A stretch of DNA of 64,000 nt from Streptomyces sp. NBC_00820. Its GTDB lineage: Bacteria; Actinomycetota; Actinomycetes; Streptomycetales; Streptomycetaceae. Of this stretch, positions 16,496 to 24,964 are shown in pieces (position 1 is the stretch's first letter; each line of letters opens with the position of its first letter). The stretch lies in assembly GCF_036347055.1 (NCBI RefSeq), contig NZ_CP108882.1:7676001-7740000 (forward strand), read 5' to 3'. The position numbers and the translations under genes are program-made. The notes beneath the pieces are model-generated. The model had not been told where the DNA came from and made no database searches. It worked only from the letters and a program-made list of their open reading frames with translations.

Positions 16496-19468
16496 TTGGA
16501 GTTCCGGTTGCTCGGCACCGTCTCCGTCGACACGCGCCGCGGACCGCTGCCGCTCGGCCCCGCCAAACGCCGCAGTCTGCTCGCCGCGCTGCTGCTGTCG
16601 GCCAACACGCCCGTCTCGATCAACCGGCTGACGGCCTGCCTCTGGGACGACGTGCCGCCCAGCCAGGCCCGGAGCGTCATCCAGGGGCACGTGTCCCGGC
16701 TGCGCGCCCTGCTGGCGGAGGGAGACGCGGAGGCGTACGGGGTGGAACTGCGGACCATCGGCGACGCGTACGCGCTCCGGCTGCCGGAGACCCTGCTCGA
16801 CGCCCAGCGGTTCGAGGAGCTGCTGACGCTGGCGCGTGAGCAGCGTGACCCCGGCGACGCCGCGCTCATGTACCTGGACGCACTCGCCCTGTGGAAGGGA
16901 CCCGCCCTGGCCGGCGCGTTCGCGGGCCCGCCGCTCCAGGCCGCGGCACACTCCCTGGAGGAGTCACGGCTGTCCGCCGTGGAGCAACTGGCGCGCGCGT
17001 ACGGCAGGCTGGGCGAGCACCACCGGGCCGCCGCGGTGCTGCGGACCGAGGCCGTCGCGCACCCGCTGCGGGAGTCGCTGTCGGCCGCGCTGATGACAGC
17101 GCTCTACCAGGCGGGCCGCCAGTCCGAGGCGCTGGACTGGTTCCATCGCACGCGGCGGCTCCTCGCCGACGAACTGGGTATCGACCCCGGACGCGAGCTC
17201 GCCGACGCGTACGGGCTGATCCTGCGCGGCGACCCGGTACCGGGCGGCACGGCCCCGGCCCATCTCGCCAACCCGGCCGTCCAGCCCACCGCGACGGTCT
17301 TGGCCACTCAGGCCACTCAAGTAACCCACACCTCTCAGGGCACCCCGGTCACTCAAGCCGCCCAGGCCGCCCAGGTCACCCACGCCTCTCAGGCCACTGT
17401 GGCCACCCAGGCCTCAACGGGCCGCCTCGACGGGCAGCCTGCCTCGCCATCCACCACCCTCGCGGCCCCCGCGGCTTCCTCGGTCCCCGCCGCCCCCGCC
17501 GCACCCCCACGCCCCGTCCCGCTCCCGGCCCTGATTCCCGCCGGCCCGCGCCCCGCCGACCTGCTGCCCCGCGCGCCGCGCGGATTCCACGGGCGCACGG
17601 CCGAGTTGGCCGCGCTCGGGCGGGCCGCGGCCGGAGAGGCGCCGGTGTGCCTGGTGACCGGGCCGGCGGGCGTGGGCAAGACCGCGCTCGCCCTGTGGTG
17701 GGCGCACCGCAACGAGGACGCGTTCCCGGACGGCCGGCTCTTCGCCGACCTGCACGGCTTCAGCGACACCGGCGAGCCGCCCGTGACCGAGGTGCTGCGT
17801 GAATTCCTGCTGGCCCTGGACGTGCCGGCGCGCCGTGTGCCCGAGTCGGCGTCCGCCGCCGCGGCGCTGTTCCGCTCCCTCACCGACCGGCTGCGGCTGC
17901 TGGTCGTCCTCGACAACGCGCGCGACTCCGCCACCGTTCGCGCCCTGCTGCCCGGCGGGGCCGACTGCGTCACCGTCGTCACCAGCAGGAACCGGCTCGA
18001 AGGCCTCATCGCTTCGGACGCGGCCCGCCCCGTACCGCTCGACACGCTCGACGCGCAGGACGGCACCGCGCTGCTCGCGGGCGTCCTCGGCGAGGAACGC
18101 GTCCTCGGCGAACCCGTCGCCGCCCGCAGGCTCGCCGAACTGTGCGGCGGACTCCCGCTCGCCCTGAGGGTCACTGCCGCACGCCTGGCCGGCCGGCCGC
18201 AGTGGACGCTCGCCGGACTCGCCGACGAACTCGCCGACGAGCGCGGACGGCTGGCCTATCTCGACATCGACGACACCGGGGTCCCGGCCGCGCTGCGGCT
18301 CACCGTGCAGCAACTGCCGAGCGACGCCGTCCACCACTTCGCCCGGCTCGGCCATCACCCCGGCACCCACTTCGACCCCTACACCGCCGCCGCACTGGCC
18401 GGTACCGACCCGGTCACGGCCGCGGCCGCCCTGGAGCGGCTCGGCGCCGCGCACCTCGTCACCGAGACCGCCCCCGGCCGCTGGGAACTGCACGATCTCG
18501 TACGGCTCTACGCGAGGGGCATCGACCCGGCCGCCGGCCCCGCTGCCCTGCTCGGGGTCCTGGACCACTACATCGCCACCGCCCTCGCCGCCACCGACAC
18601 CGCGGAACCCGGCGGCGAGCCCTGCTTCTCCCTGCCCGCGCACTACCGACGCCCGGCCGCCGTAAGGGACTTCACGGACCGCGCGCAGGCCATGCGCTGG
18701 CTGGCCGTCGAACGGGAGGACCTGGCGCGTGCCGTGTCCGCCGCGCGGGCCGCCGGGCGCGACGACCGGGCCTGGCGGATCATCCTGCTCCAGTGGCCCC
18801 AGGTGGTGTGGCGGGTGCGGGACAACTGGGTGCCGCTGCTGCGGACCGCGCTCGACTGCGCCCTCGCCGAGCAGGACCCGTACGCCGAGGCGCGGGTGCG
18901 CACCCTGCTCGGCTGGGTGCTCGGCGAGGAGGGCATGCTCGCCGACGCCGTCGAACTGCTGACGCCGTCCCCGGACCTCGCCCGGCGGGCCGGTGACCGG
19001 CTCGGCGAGGCCACCGCGCTGATCAACCTCGCTGTCGTCCAGGCTGCGCAGGGCGCGCTCGACGCCGCGCTGGACGGCTGTACCCGCGCCGTCGACCTGG
19101 CCCGCGAGGAGAAGGACGCGCACACCGAGATGCTGGCCCTTCAGCACCTCGCCCGCGTCCAGCTGACCGCCGGCCGCCCGGCGGAGGCCCTGCACGTGGC
19201 ACACCGCGCGCTCGACCTCGGGCCCGAGCACGAGCAGGCCGCGCGCAGATCCCTGCTGCTGACCGTCTCCGGTGAGGCCCGGCTCGCGCTCGGCGAAGAG
19301 GCCGAGGGCATCCGGCTGCTGGACCGAGCCGCCGAGGAGGCGGAGCGGGCGGGGTACGACGAGGGCGCCGTACAGGCCCTCGGAGCGCTGCTGCGGGTGA
19401 GCGCGCGGGCCGACCTCCGCAGACGGTACGAGGACGCCGTACGGCGGCTCGCCGCGGACGACCTGTAG
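16496..19468 (+). CDS. SARP/AfsR-like transcriptional regulator with NB-ARC and TPR
   Basis: 990-aa large SARP, close in size to AfsR (993 aa). Residues 1-90 are an OmpR-type winged helix (MEFRLLGTVSVDTRRG, LTACLWDDVPP). Residues about 95-240 are the bacterial transcriptional activation domain ending in DWFHRTRRLLADELGIDPG. Residues about 250-360 are a low-complexity Thr/Gln/Ala/Pro linker. An NB-ARC-type ATPase has the P-loop GPAGVGKTAL (about 389), and TPR-like helices run to the end. SARPs bind tandem direct repeats overlapping -35 elements and activate transcription. Immediately downstream, 19506-19549 holds four 11-bp direct repeats, so the next lipoprotein gene is a candidate target, reminiscent of afsR-afsS. 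Start is TTG at 16496 with GGAAGGA at 16482. No biosynthetic cluster is adjacent. Confidence 0.93.
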   Translation: MEFRLLGTVSVDTRRGPLPLGPAKRRSLLAALLLSANTPVSINRLTACLWDDVPPSQARSVIQGHVSRLRALLAEGDAEAYGVELRTIGDAYALRLPETLLDAQRFEELLTLAREQRDPGDAALMYLDALALWKGPALAGAFAGPPLQAAAHSLEESRLSAVEQLARAYGRLGEHHRAAAVLRTEAVAHPLRESLSAALMTALYQAGRQSEALDWFHRTRRLLADELGIDPGRELADAYGLILRGDPVPGGTAPAHLANPAVQPTATVLATQATQVTHTSQGTPVTQAAQAAQVTHASQATVATQASTGRLDGQPASPSTTLAAPAASSVPAAPAAPPRPVPLPALIPAGPRPADLLPRAPRGFHGRTAELAALGRAAAGEAPVCLVTGPAGVGKTALALWWAHRNEDAFPDGRLFADLHGFSDTGEPPVTEVLREFLLALDVPARRVPESASAAAALFRSLTDRLRLLVVLDNARDSATVRALLPGGADCVTVVTSRNRLEGLIASDAARPVPLDTLDAQDGTALLAGVLGEERVLGEPVAARRLAELCGGLPLALRVTAARLAGRPQWTLAGLADELADERGRLAYLDIDDTGVPAALRLTVQQLPSDAVHHFARLGHHPGTHFDPYTAAALAGTDPVTAAAALERLGAAHLVTETAPGRWELHDLVRLYARGIDPAAGPAALLGVLDHYIATALAATDTAEPGGEPCFSLPAHYRRPAAVRDFTDRAQAMRWLAVEREDLARAVSAARAAGRDDRAWRIILLQWPQVVWRVRDNWVPLLRTALDCALAEQDPYAEARVRTLLGWVLGEEGMLADAVELLTPSPDLARRAGDRLGEATALINLAVVQAAQGALDAALDGCTRAVDLAREEKDAHTEMLALQHLARVQLTAGRPAEALHVAHRALDLGPEHEQAARRSLLLTVSGEARLALGEEAEGIRLLDRAAEEAERAGYDEGAVQALGALLRVSARADLRRRYEDAVRRLAADDL

Positions 19469-19505
19469 GGCGGGCGCGCCGACGGGGTCCAGGAGTGCGC
19501 CGGGC

Positions 19506-19549
19506 GACGTCAGCGAAACGTCAGCGGGACATCACCGGAACGTGAGCGG
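19506..19549 (+). promoter_or_regulatory. Four 11-bp direct repeats, probable SARP binding site
   Basis: Consecutive 11-mers GACGTCAGCGA, AACGTCAGCGG, GACATCACCGG and AACGTGAGCGG at 19506, 19517, 19528 and 19539. Spacing of 11 bp (one helical turn) is the hallmark of SARP operators. A weak -10-like GAGACT starts 7 bp after the last repeat (19557-19562), the geometry expected for SARP-activated promoters, followed by a leader of about 70 nt to the lipoprotein ATG. Confidence 0.65.
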
Positions 19550-19638
19550 CACCGCCGAGACTCGACATGTCAGCAGGTCAGAGCACGGCCGACGACCCGA
19601 CCGGTCGTCGTCGTACCGCACACACGGGGGAAATCTCC

Positions 19639-20355
19639 ATGAACGCATCGCGTCAGCGCGCCACCTTCCTCGCCGCCACCACGGCGGCCCTCGCCCTCTC
19701 CCTGACCGCCTGTCAGGACGGCACCGGCGCCAAGTCCGAGGGGTCCACCGGCGCGTCGGTCTCCGTCTCGGCCTCGGCGGCCGCGCAGGCGTCCGGTTCG
19801 GGCGGAAGCAAGGGCACCACGATCGGCAGCGGGCAGAAGGCGTCGGGCTCGACGGGTTCCACCGGCTCCAGCGGCTCCACGGGCACGTCCGGCTCCGGCA
19901 CGTCGTCCGGCTCCGGCTCCTCCGCCTCCGCCGCCGCGTGCACGTCGAAGGACGTCAAGGTCACCGCCGAGAAGCAGGACGGTCCGCCGTACACCCACAT
20001 CGTCCTGACGGCGAAGAACGTCTCCGGCCACAGCTGCCGGATGGCGGGCTTCCCGCGGATCCAGTTCCTGGAGAGCCACAAGCAGGACGTGCCGGCCGTC
20101 GCCAAGAGCAAGCCGGGCGTCCCCACGGTGATCGCCCCCGGCGCCCCCGCCTACGCCGCGGTCAAGCTGTCCGACGGCGGCCGGGAGGAGAACGGCGAGC
20201 CGGTGTCGGCGTTCTCCGTCTGGCTCGAGGGTGCCGCTGACACGGACTCGATCACCGTCGACTCCTCGGCCGGCGGCGGTCTCTTCGTCGACCCGGCCAA
20301 GGCGCTCACCGGCTACTGGACGACCGAACTGCGCAACGGAGCCGACGAGTTCTGA
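19639..20355 (+). CDS. DUF4232 lipoprotein
   Basis: 238-aa secreted lipoprotein anchored on the outer face of the membrane. The lipobox LTAC places the modified Cys at residue 25 after a positively charged, hydrophobic signal (RQRATFLAATTAALALSL). Residues 26-100 are a Ser/Gly/Thr-rich low-complexity linker. Residues about 103-238 form the DUF4232 domain (beta-rich, with two conserved cysteines in ACTSKDVKV and GHSCRMAGFP). The ATG at 19639 follows GGGGGAAA and starts the signal peptide; an upstream in-frame ATG would bury it. The direct repeats at 19506 suggest control by the neighbouring SARP. A second DUF4232 lipoprotein lies at 30095. The molecular function of DUF4232 is unknown. Confidence 0.9.
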   Translation: MNASRQRATFLAATTAALALSLTACQDGTGAKSEGSTGASVSVSASAAAQASGSGGSKGTTIGSGQKASGSTGSTGSSGSTGTSGSGTSSGSGSSASAAACTSKDVKVTAEKQDGPPYTHIVLTAKNVSGHSCRMAGFPRIQFLESHKQDVPAVAKSKPGVPTVIAPGAPAYAAVKLSDGGREENGEPVSAFSVWLEGAADTDSITVDSSAGGGLFVDPAKALTGYWTTELRNGADEF

Positions 20356-20465
20356 CCGGTACCGCCGACGCTCCACCCCGGTCGCGGCCTCGCCCGCGCG
20401 ACCGGGGCGTTGCCGGGAGAGGAAGATCACCTCAGGTGGTGTGGTCTTGGCCATGCCTGCGGCAC

Positions 20466-20600
20466 GCGGTACCTTCGGTTCGATATCGACGACGGCGAGT
20501 CGGAAGCCGGTGAGAACCCGGCACGGTCGCGCCACTGTGTGCGAACGGTCCTCGGGGCCGTTCGTGAGTCAGACCCGTGGCCGTCGTCCTGTGCACCACC
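20466..20600 (+). promoter_or_regulatory. Cobalamin (B12) riboswitch upstream of cbtBA
   Basis: Contains the conserved core in order: GGAAGCCGGTGAGAACCCGG (20501-20520) and then the B12-box region CGGTCGCGCCACTGTG, followed by the pairing element GAACGG/CCGTTC and a downstream GAGTCAGACCC. The ribosome-binding site AGGAGG of cbtB lies about 25 nt after the element, so translational or transcriptional repression by adenosylcobalamin is expected. Cobalt transporters under B12 riboswitches are well established. Exact 5' and 3' ends are approximate. Confidence 0.88.
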
Positions 20601-20635
20601 GAGATGGGACGCGAACTCCCGTAGGAGGTCCTGCC

Positions 20636-20857
20636 ATGGCGCAGACCGTCGCCCAGCCGACAGCCACCACTCCCGTCGTACCCGCCACGCTGCCGCTGAA
20701 GGCGATAGCTCCCTGGGCGGTCTTCTTCGGCATCCTGATGATGATCCTGCTGTACTTCGTCGGCGCCGAGCAGGGCGCCACCTCCGTGTTCAACGGCATG
20801 GACGTCCACGAGTGGGTGCACGACGCCCGCCACCTGCTCGGCTTCCCCTGCCACTGA
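20636..20857 (+). CDS. cbtB: Cobalt transporter subunit CbtB
   Basis: 73-aa membrane protein with one transmembrane helix (about 24-44, AIAPWAVFFGILMMILLYFVG) and a C-terminal His-rich metal-binding tail (DVHEWVHDARHLLGFPCH), matching the small CbtB subunit of the predicted CbtAB cobalt uptake system. It follows the B12 riboswitch; AGGAGG at 20623-20628 lies 7 nt before the ATG. cbtA starts 21 bp after the stop, so the two are co-transcribed. Cobalt is needed for corrin synthesis, which fits feedback by the riboswitch. Confidence 0.9.
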   Translation: MAQTVAQPTATTPVVPATLPLKAIAPWAVFFGILMMILLYFVGAEQGATSVFNGMDVHEWVHDARHLLGFPCH

Positions 20858-20878
20858 CGCGAGGGGCGCCGCGCATCC

Positions 20879-21637
20879 ATGAACTCCGCAACCGTACGCA
20901 ACCTTCTCGTACGGGGCATGCTCGCCGGCCTGGCCGCCGGCGTGCTCGCCCTGATCGTGGCCTACTTCCTCGGTGAACCGAGCGTGGACAGCGCGATCGG
21001 CTTCGAGGAGGCCCACTCCCACGAGCACGAGATGGAAGTCGTCTCCCGCTCCCTGCAGTCCACCGCCGGCCTCGCCACGGGCGTTCTCGTCTACGGGGTC
21101 GCCTTCGGCGGCATCGCCGCACTCGCCTTCTGCGTCGCCCTCGGCCGCGTCGGCCGCATCGGCGCGCGCGCGACCGCGCTGCTGCTGTCCGGCTCCGCGC
21201 TGCTCGCGGTCTACGTCGTACCGTTCTTGAAGTACCCGGCCAATCCGCCGTCCGTCGGCGACCCCGGCACCATCGGCAAGCGGACCACCCTGTACTTCCT
21301 GATGATGCTCCTCAGCGTGCTGCTGGCGGTCGGCGCGACCATCCTGGGCAAGCGGCTCGCACCCCGGCTGGGTACCTGGTACGCCACCGTCGTGGCCGTG
21401 ACCGCCTTCGTCGTGTCGATCGGGCTGGCCTACGCGTTCCTGCCCGTCATCAACGAGGTGCCGAGGGACTTCCCGGCCGCCCTGCTGTGGCGCTTCCGGC
21501 TGTCCGCGCTGGCCATCCAGGCCGTGCTCTGGGGCGGGTTCGGCCTGCTCTTCGGCGAACTGGCCGAACGGCAGCTCAACCCGAAGCCGCAGCCCACGGC
21601 GAGCGGGACGACGGAAGCGGTTCCGGCCGCGCGCTGA
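20879..21637 (+). CDS. cbtA: Cobalt transporter subunit CbtA
   Basis: 252-aa membrane protein of the CbtA family with about five to six hydrophobic segments (about 10-30, 65-90, 95-115, 135-160, 170-190, 205-230). The loop after TM1 holds the His/Glu cluster EEAHSHEHEMEV, a plausible metal-capture site, as in characterised family members. Encoded directly after cbtB under the same B12 riboswitch. The C-terminus is a short polar tail. A strong stem-loop (21695-21732) ends the operon. Confidence 0.9.
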   Translation: MNSATVRNLLVRGMLAGLAAGVLALIVAYFLGEPSVDSAIGFEEAHSHEHEMEVVSRSLQSTAGLATGVLVYGVAFGGIAALAFCVALGRVGRIGARATALLLSGSALLAVYVVPFLKYPANPPSVGDPGTIGKRTTLYFLMMLLSVLLAVGATILGKRLAPRLGTWYATVVAVTAFVVSIGLAYAFLPVINEVPRDFPAALLWRFRLSALAIQAVLWGGFGLLFGELAERQLNPKPQPTASGTTEAVPAAR

Positions 21638-21694
21638 CGGGCCGGGCTCCTCGGGTACCCCGCACTCCGGGGCCCCCGGGAGCAACTACCGGCC

Positions 21695-21732
21695 ACGAGA
21701 GGGCCCTTAGGATCCGTCCGGGGCCCTCTCGT
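21695..21732 (+). terminator. Stem-loop after cbtBA
   Basis: Perfect 12-bp inverted repeat ACGAGAGGGCCC / GGGCCCTCTCGT with a 14-nt loop, 57 bp after cbtA. Confidence 0.8.
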
Positions 21733-21800
21733 CGTCCAAGTGGCCGGTGGACGAACGAAATCGCTGGCCAGGACGGTACGCCTGTGGCAGCGTCCCCGCC

Positions 21801-22604
21801 ATGACCGCCATGGACAGCATCCTGATCACGCCGCTCGCCGAGCGTCCCTCGCTGATCTCCCGGGTCTACGAGATCACCGACACCTGGCCGGTGTTCACCC
21901 CGCACGATCCGGTCGCGGGCGCGTTGCTGAGCCGGGTGGCCGAGGACTTCCCCCACTACTGCGTGGTGGCGACGGACGGCGACCGAGTCGTGGCACGCGG
22001 GCTGAGCGTCCCGTTCAACGCCGGGCTCGAGGGCCGTGAGGAGATGCCGGACCGGGGCTGGGACCAGGTGCTCGTGTGGGCGTTCCGTGACCGGCGGCAC
22101 GGGCGTCCGACCACCACGGCAAGCGCGTTGGAGATCACGATCGACACCGAGTACCTGGGCCGCGGTCTGGCCCACCGGATGCTGGCCGCACTGCGGGACG
22201 CCGTCGGCGGGGAGGGCCACGACGGACTGCCGGCCCCGGTCCGCCCCACGGCCAAGCACCTCGAACCGCGCGTCGCCATGGCCGAGTACATCCGCCGACG
22301 GCGCGACGACGGGCTGCCGGCCGACCCGTGGCTGCGCGTGCACGTCAAGGCCGGCGGCACCATCGAGAAGGTCGCCCCGGCGTCGATGACGGTCAGCGCC
22401 TCCCTCGCCCAGTGGCGACGATGGACCGGCCTGACCTTCGAGAGCGACGGCCTCGTCGACGTACCCGGCGCCCTCGTCCCGGTGCACTGCGCCACCGCGC
22501 ACGACCACGCGGTCTACGTCGAACCCAATGTGTGGGTCCGCCACCGCTGGCCGGTCACAGCGGGCTGCCGAGCCGCACGTTCCAGCGGGCGGCGCGACCG
22601 CTGA
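21801..22604 (+). CDS. GNAT-family N-acetyltransferase
   Basis: 267-aa protein with the general layout of a GNAT acyltransferase: an N-terminal region with ISRVYEITDTWPVFTPHDPV, and the acetyl-CoA segment around EYLGRGLAHRMLAALRD (about 112-130), a relaxed Q/RxxGxG/A motif. A large C-terminal extension is present relative to minimal GNATs. The substrate cannot be deduced. ATG at 21801 is used; the ATG at 21810 is an equal alternative, since no clear ribosome-binding site is visible. The last 50 bp overlap the 3' end of the convergent phosphatase-like gene, so the two transcripts interfere or share termination. It is separated from cbtBA by a strong stem-loop. Confidence 0.8.
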   Translation: MTAMDSILITPLAERPSLISRVYEITDTWPVFTPHDPVAGALLSRVAEDFPHYCVVATDGDRVVARGLSVPFNAGLEGREEMPDRGWDQVLVWAFRDRRHGRPTTTASALEITIDTEYLGRGLAHRMLAALRDAVGGEGHDGLPAPVRPTAKHLEPRVAMAEYIRRRRDDGLPADPWLRVHVKAGGTIEKVAPASMTVSASLAQWRRWTGLTFESDGLVDVPGALVPVHCATAHDHAVYVEPNVWVRHRWPVTAGCRAARSSGRRDR

Positions 22605-23118
22605 GTTCGGTCGCCGTCAGCGGTGGCACGTCGAGACGCCAGAACGCCGCGGCGGGGATGCCCAGTGCGTGGACGACGGCCGCCCGTACGATCTCCGGCT
22701 CGACCACGGCGACCGTACGGCCGGGCACCTGAGCGGCCGACTCCAGCCAGCCCCCGACACGTGCGCACACGTCCTCGACCGACTCCCCGCCGTGGGGCGC
22801 GCCGGAGGGGTCCGCGAGCCAGCGGGCCACCGCCTCCGGTTCGGCGGCACCGACCTCGTCGAGCGTACGGCCCCGCCAGCGCCCCACGTCCAGCGGCGCC
22901 AACTCCGGTGCGTCCAAGCCGTGCAGGCCGAGTTCCGCGGCCGTCTCCCGGCAGCGTGCGCTGGGGGAGATGAGGGTGCGGACGGCCCCGGGCAGCGATC
23001 CCGCGGCCGCCCGGGCCCGGGCAGCTCCGCGCTCGTCGACGGAGCCGCCGCCCCCGAAGCGGGCCTCGCGCAGTTCGGGGCTCGTCGCGGGCGAGACGAG
23101 GACGACACGGGTGGTCAC
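22555..23118 (-). CDS. Histidine-phosphatase-fold protein lacking both catalytic His
   Basis: 187-aa protein with the layout of the histidine phosphatase (phosphoglycerate mutase-like) superfamily: VVLVSPATSPELREARFGG near the start, SPSARCRETAAELGL (about 50), LDVGRWRGRTLDEV (about 75), HGGESVEDVCARV (about 107) and VAVVEPEIVRAAVVHALG (about 133). The first catalytic motif, normally RHG, reads SPA, and the second, normally SHG, reads EPE, so both catalytic histidines are gone. It is likely a conserved pseudophosphatase. Related CobC-like phosphatases act in cobalamin synthesis and it sits near cbtBA, but activity is not expected. GTG at 23118 is chosen (AGGAG 10 bp upstream); the longer frame is the GGGGGAGTC repeat. 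Overlaps the convergent GNAT gene. Confidence 0.82.
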   Translation of the reverse strand: MTTRVVLVSPATSPELREARFGGGGSVDERGAARARAAAGSLPGAVRTLISPSARCRETAAELGLHGLDAPELAPLDVGRWRGRTLDEVGAAEPEAVARWLADPSGAPHGGESVEDVCARVGGWLESAAQVPGRTVAVVEPEIVRAAVVHALGIPAAAFWRLDVPPLTATELSGRAARWNVRLGSPL

Positions 23119-23188
23119 GGGGGTGGTTCTCCTGCGCTCTCGGTGGCTACGAGGGTGGCTGCGACGGCATGTTCGTGAACCTAGCATC

Positions 23189-23246
23189 CGGGGAGTCGGG
23201 GGAGTCGGGGGAGTCGGGGGAGTCGGGGGAGTCCGGGGGAGTCCGG
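23189..23246. repeat. 9-bp GGGGGAGTC tandem repeat
   Basis: About six units of CGGGGGAGT, the last two lengthened by one C, just upstream of the phosphatase-like gene. Coding-looking frames through it (Ser-Gly-Glu repeats) are compositional. Confidence 0.85.
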
Positions 23247-23307
23247 GCATCCGTGGCCGTCACGGTCACGGTCGCGGGCTCGGTGATCGGGGGATCGGCG
23301 ACCGGGG

Positions 23308-23478
23308 GTGCCGAACTCCGCCCGTATCAGGGGCGTTACGCCCATCTCGCGAGAACGCCGGACGGACGAGGCCGAGGAGCGGTACGAGGAACTCTCGCAC
23401 CGGTACGACGAACTGCTGGAGAAGTCCACGCAGCCCGATCCGCCCCACGGCGACGGACAGCACCCGAAGACCTCCTGA
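23308..23478 (+). CDS. Possible small charged protein, 56 aa
   Basis: Short GTG-started frame not recognised as any family. The C-terminal part TDEAEERYEELSHRYDELL is strongly helical and acidic, looking like a short coiled coil, and the tail is hydrophilic (PPHGDGQHPKTS). A stop at 23284 limits the 5' end to the GTG at 23308; the ribosome-binding site is weak. It lies in the gap between the phosphatase-like gene and the convergent DUF5996 gene. The antisense frame is poly-Ser and less protein-like. Confidence 0.35.
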   Translation: MPNSARIRGVTPISRERRTDEAEERYEELSHRYDELLEKSTQPDPPHGDGQHPKTS

Positions 23479-23566
23479 ACGGGACCGCCGGGCACGTCCG
23501 GTGAGGTGACGTTCGCGGCCGCACAGACCGCCGTGACCGGAGACGGCCCCGGCGGCGCGTGCCCCG

Positions 23567-24535
23567 TCAGCCGTCGTGCCGCTCGAGCACCTCCCACGGC
23601 GTCCTGCTCGCGTACCAGCCGTCGACGCGCGGCCCGAACAGGTCGGGCGGCCAGCCCGCCGTCTGTACGGCCGCGTCGTAGACGGCTTCGCCGAACTTCA
23701 CGATCGCCCGGTGCGGGTCCGGCAGCCGCCTCAGGTTGTCCCACGGCAGGAGCGCCAGGCCGGCCTCGGGATACCAGTTCGCGCCCTCCACGCCCCAGGA
23801 CCGGCCCTCCAGGCCGTCCGGCTGGGGCCAGATGTAGGCGTACATCCCGATCTCCGGCGCGTCGGCGTTGTTGAACCTGGTGTTGTCGAAGGAGAAGCCC
23901 ACCGACACATAGGCGTTGAGCTGGGCGTTCTGCATGAACGGCGGCCTCTGCGGCGGGGGCGCGGTGTGCTGCGCCCGGAACCGTGTCGCGGACAGGTCGA
24001 ACCCGCCCCACATCACCCCGACCCGCGGGCGGTGCCCCAGGAAGGGGGCCTGCCACGCCTCGAGTCCGGCCGCGGCGAGGTTCATCGCCTGCCAGATCCG
24101 ACGGGCCGCGTCCGGATCCCAGGTCCGCTTCGCGGTGTCCGCCTCGAAGGTCGGCGGGGCGTCCGGGATCTCGCAGATCAGCGAGCTGCGCGGTCTGCTG
24201 ATGCCGAGCTCGGCCGCCGTCTCGCAGTAAGCGGCGTAGAACGCGGCGACCGACTCCGCGTCCAGCGGCAGGCTCCGCGAGCCTTTATCGGTCTCGATGA
24301 GCACGTCCCCGTCCAGCAGACGGTAGTGCACCGAGAAGGTCACGTCGGGGTGCCGGAACGTCGGCGTTCTGAGCCCCCTGGGCGTGACCTCGAGAACGAT
24401 GTTCCCCCAGCCGACTTCGAAGGGCTCGTCGAGGGTGTACTTGCCGGCGACCTGCGCCACGCGGTTCACGTAGTCGACCATGGGTTCCAGGTCCTTGTGG
24501 ACCAGGACCGGCCACGGCTCGGGACGTTCGCTCAC
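23567..24535 (-). CDS. DUF5996 family protein
   Basis: 322-aa soluble protein matching DUF5996 as remembered: PWPVLVHKDLEPMVDYVNRVAQVAGKY at the start is the typical opening, and the middle has a Trp/Pro-rich core (VGVMWGGFDLSATRF, MYAYIWPQPDGLEGRSWG) and FGEAVYDAAVQTAGWPPDLF near the end. No signal peptide, membrane helix or known catalytic motif. Function unknown. Start is ATG at 24535 with GGGAGG 7 bp upstream. Divergent from the luciferase-like operon, with a 429-bp shared upstream region. Confidence 0.88.
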   Translation of the reverse strand: MSERPEPWPVLVHKDLEPMVDYVNRVAQVAGKYTLDEPFEVGWGNIVLEVTPRGLRTPTFRHPDVTFSVHYRLLDGDVLIETDKGSRSLPLDAESVAAFYAAYCETAAELGISRPRSSLICEIPDAPPTFEADTAKRTWDPDAARRIWQAMNLAAAGLEAWQAPFLGHRPRVGVMWGGFDLSATRFRAQHTAPPPQRPPFMQNAQLNAYVSVGFSFDNTRFNNADAPEIGMYAYIWPQPDGLEGRSWGVEGANWYPEAGLALLPWDNLRRLPDPHRAIVKFGEAVYDAAVQTAGWPPDLFGPRVDGWYASRTPWEVLERHDG

Positions 24536-24964
24536 GGAAAGCCTCCCAGGGGTTCGGAGGGGATCTCAGCCGTGGGTGCCACGAGTCCGAGCCAGCTCCA
24601 CGGTGCGGCGACGGCTCGCCCTGGGACACCGAAATGCGACCGGTTCCATTCTGGCACGCGGCTCGGGGAGCCGCCCGGCACGGACCATATGGTCTGCCCG
24701 AACGGGCACGCGCGCCGGACCGCCGGAGGCGGTGGGGGATGGGCCGGGGACGGACGAATCCGCCGGCTCGGCGGAGGCGCGGAAGGGGCGAGGGACGGAC
24801 GATCTGCCGGATCCACGAGGGCGTGGAACGATGGTGAAACGGCACTCGACGGGTGCCCGGGACCTGTTGAGGCCACGACAGGAACGGTGAGAAGCGGGCC
24901 GCGCGACCGCCTCGGGCGGGAGCCGGCGGAATCCCTCAGCCGGCGAGTCGAGGAGGAATGCAGC
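24536..24964. promoter_or_regulatory. 429-bp divergent region with a 12-bp palindrome
   Basis: No gene seen. At 24683-24694 there is the perfect palindrome GACCATATGGTC, a candidate operator for divergent transcription of the DUF5996 gene and the LLM operon. GC drops locally around it. The 3' end carries GAGGAGGAAT (24950-24959), the ribosome-binding site of the LLM gene. Confidence 0.4.

Noticed and set aside
17414..19231. Long reverse frame opposite the SARP gene
   Set aside because: Gly/Arg/Val-rich shadow; SARP domains on the forward strand are clear.
23181..24056. Reverse frame extending through the 56-aa ORF region
   Set aside because: Poly-Ser/Arg composition antisense to a more protein-like short forward frame and to part of the DUF5996 gene.
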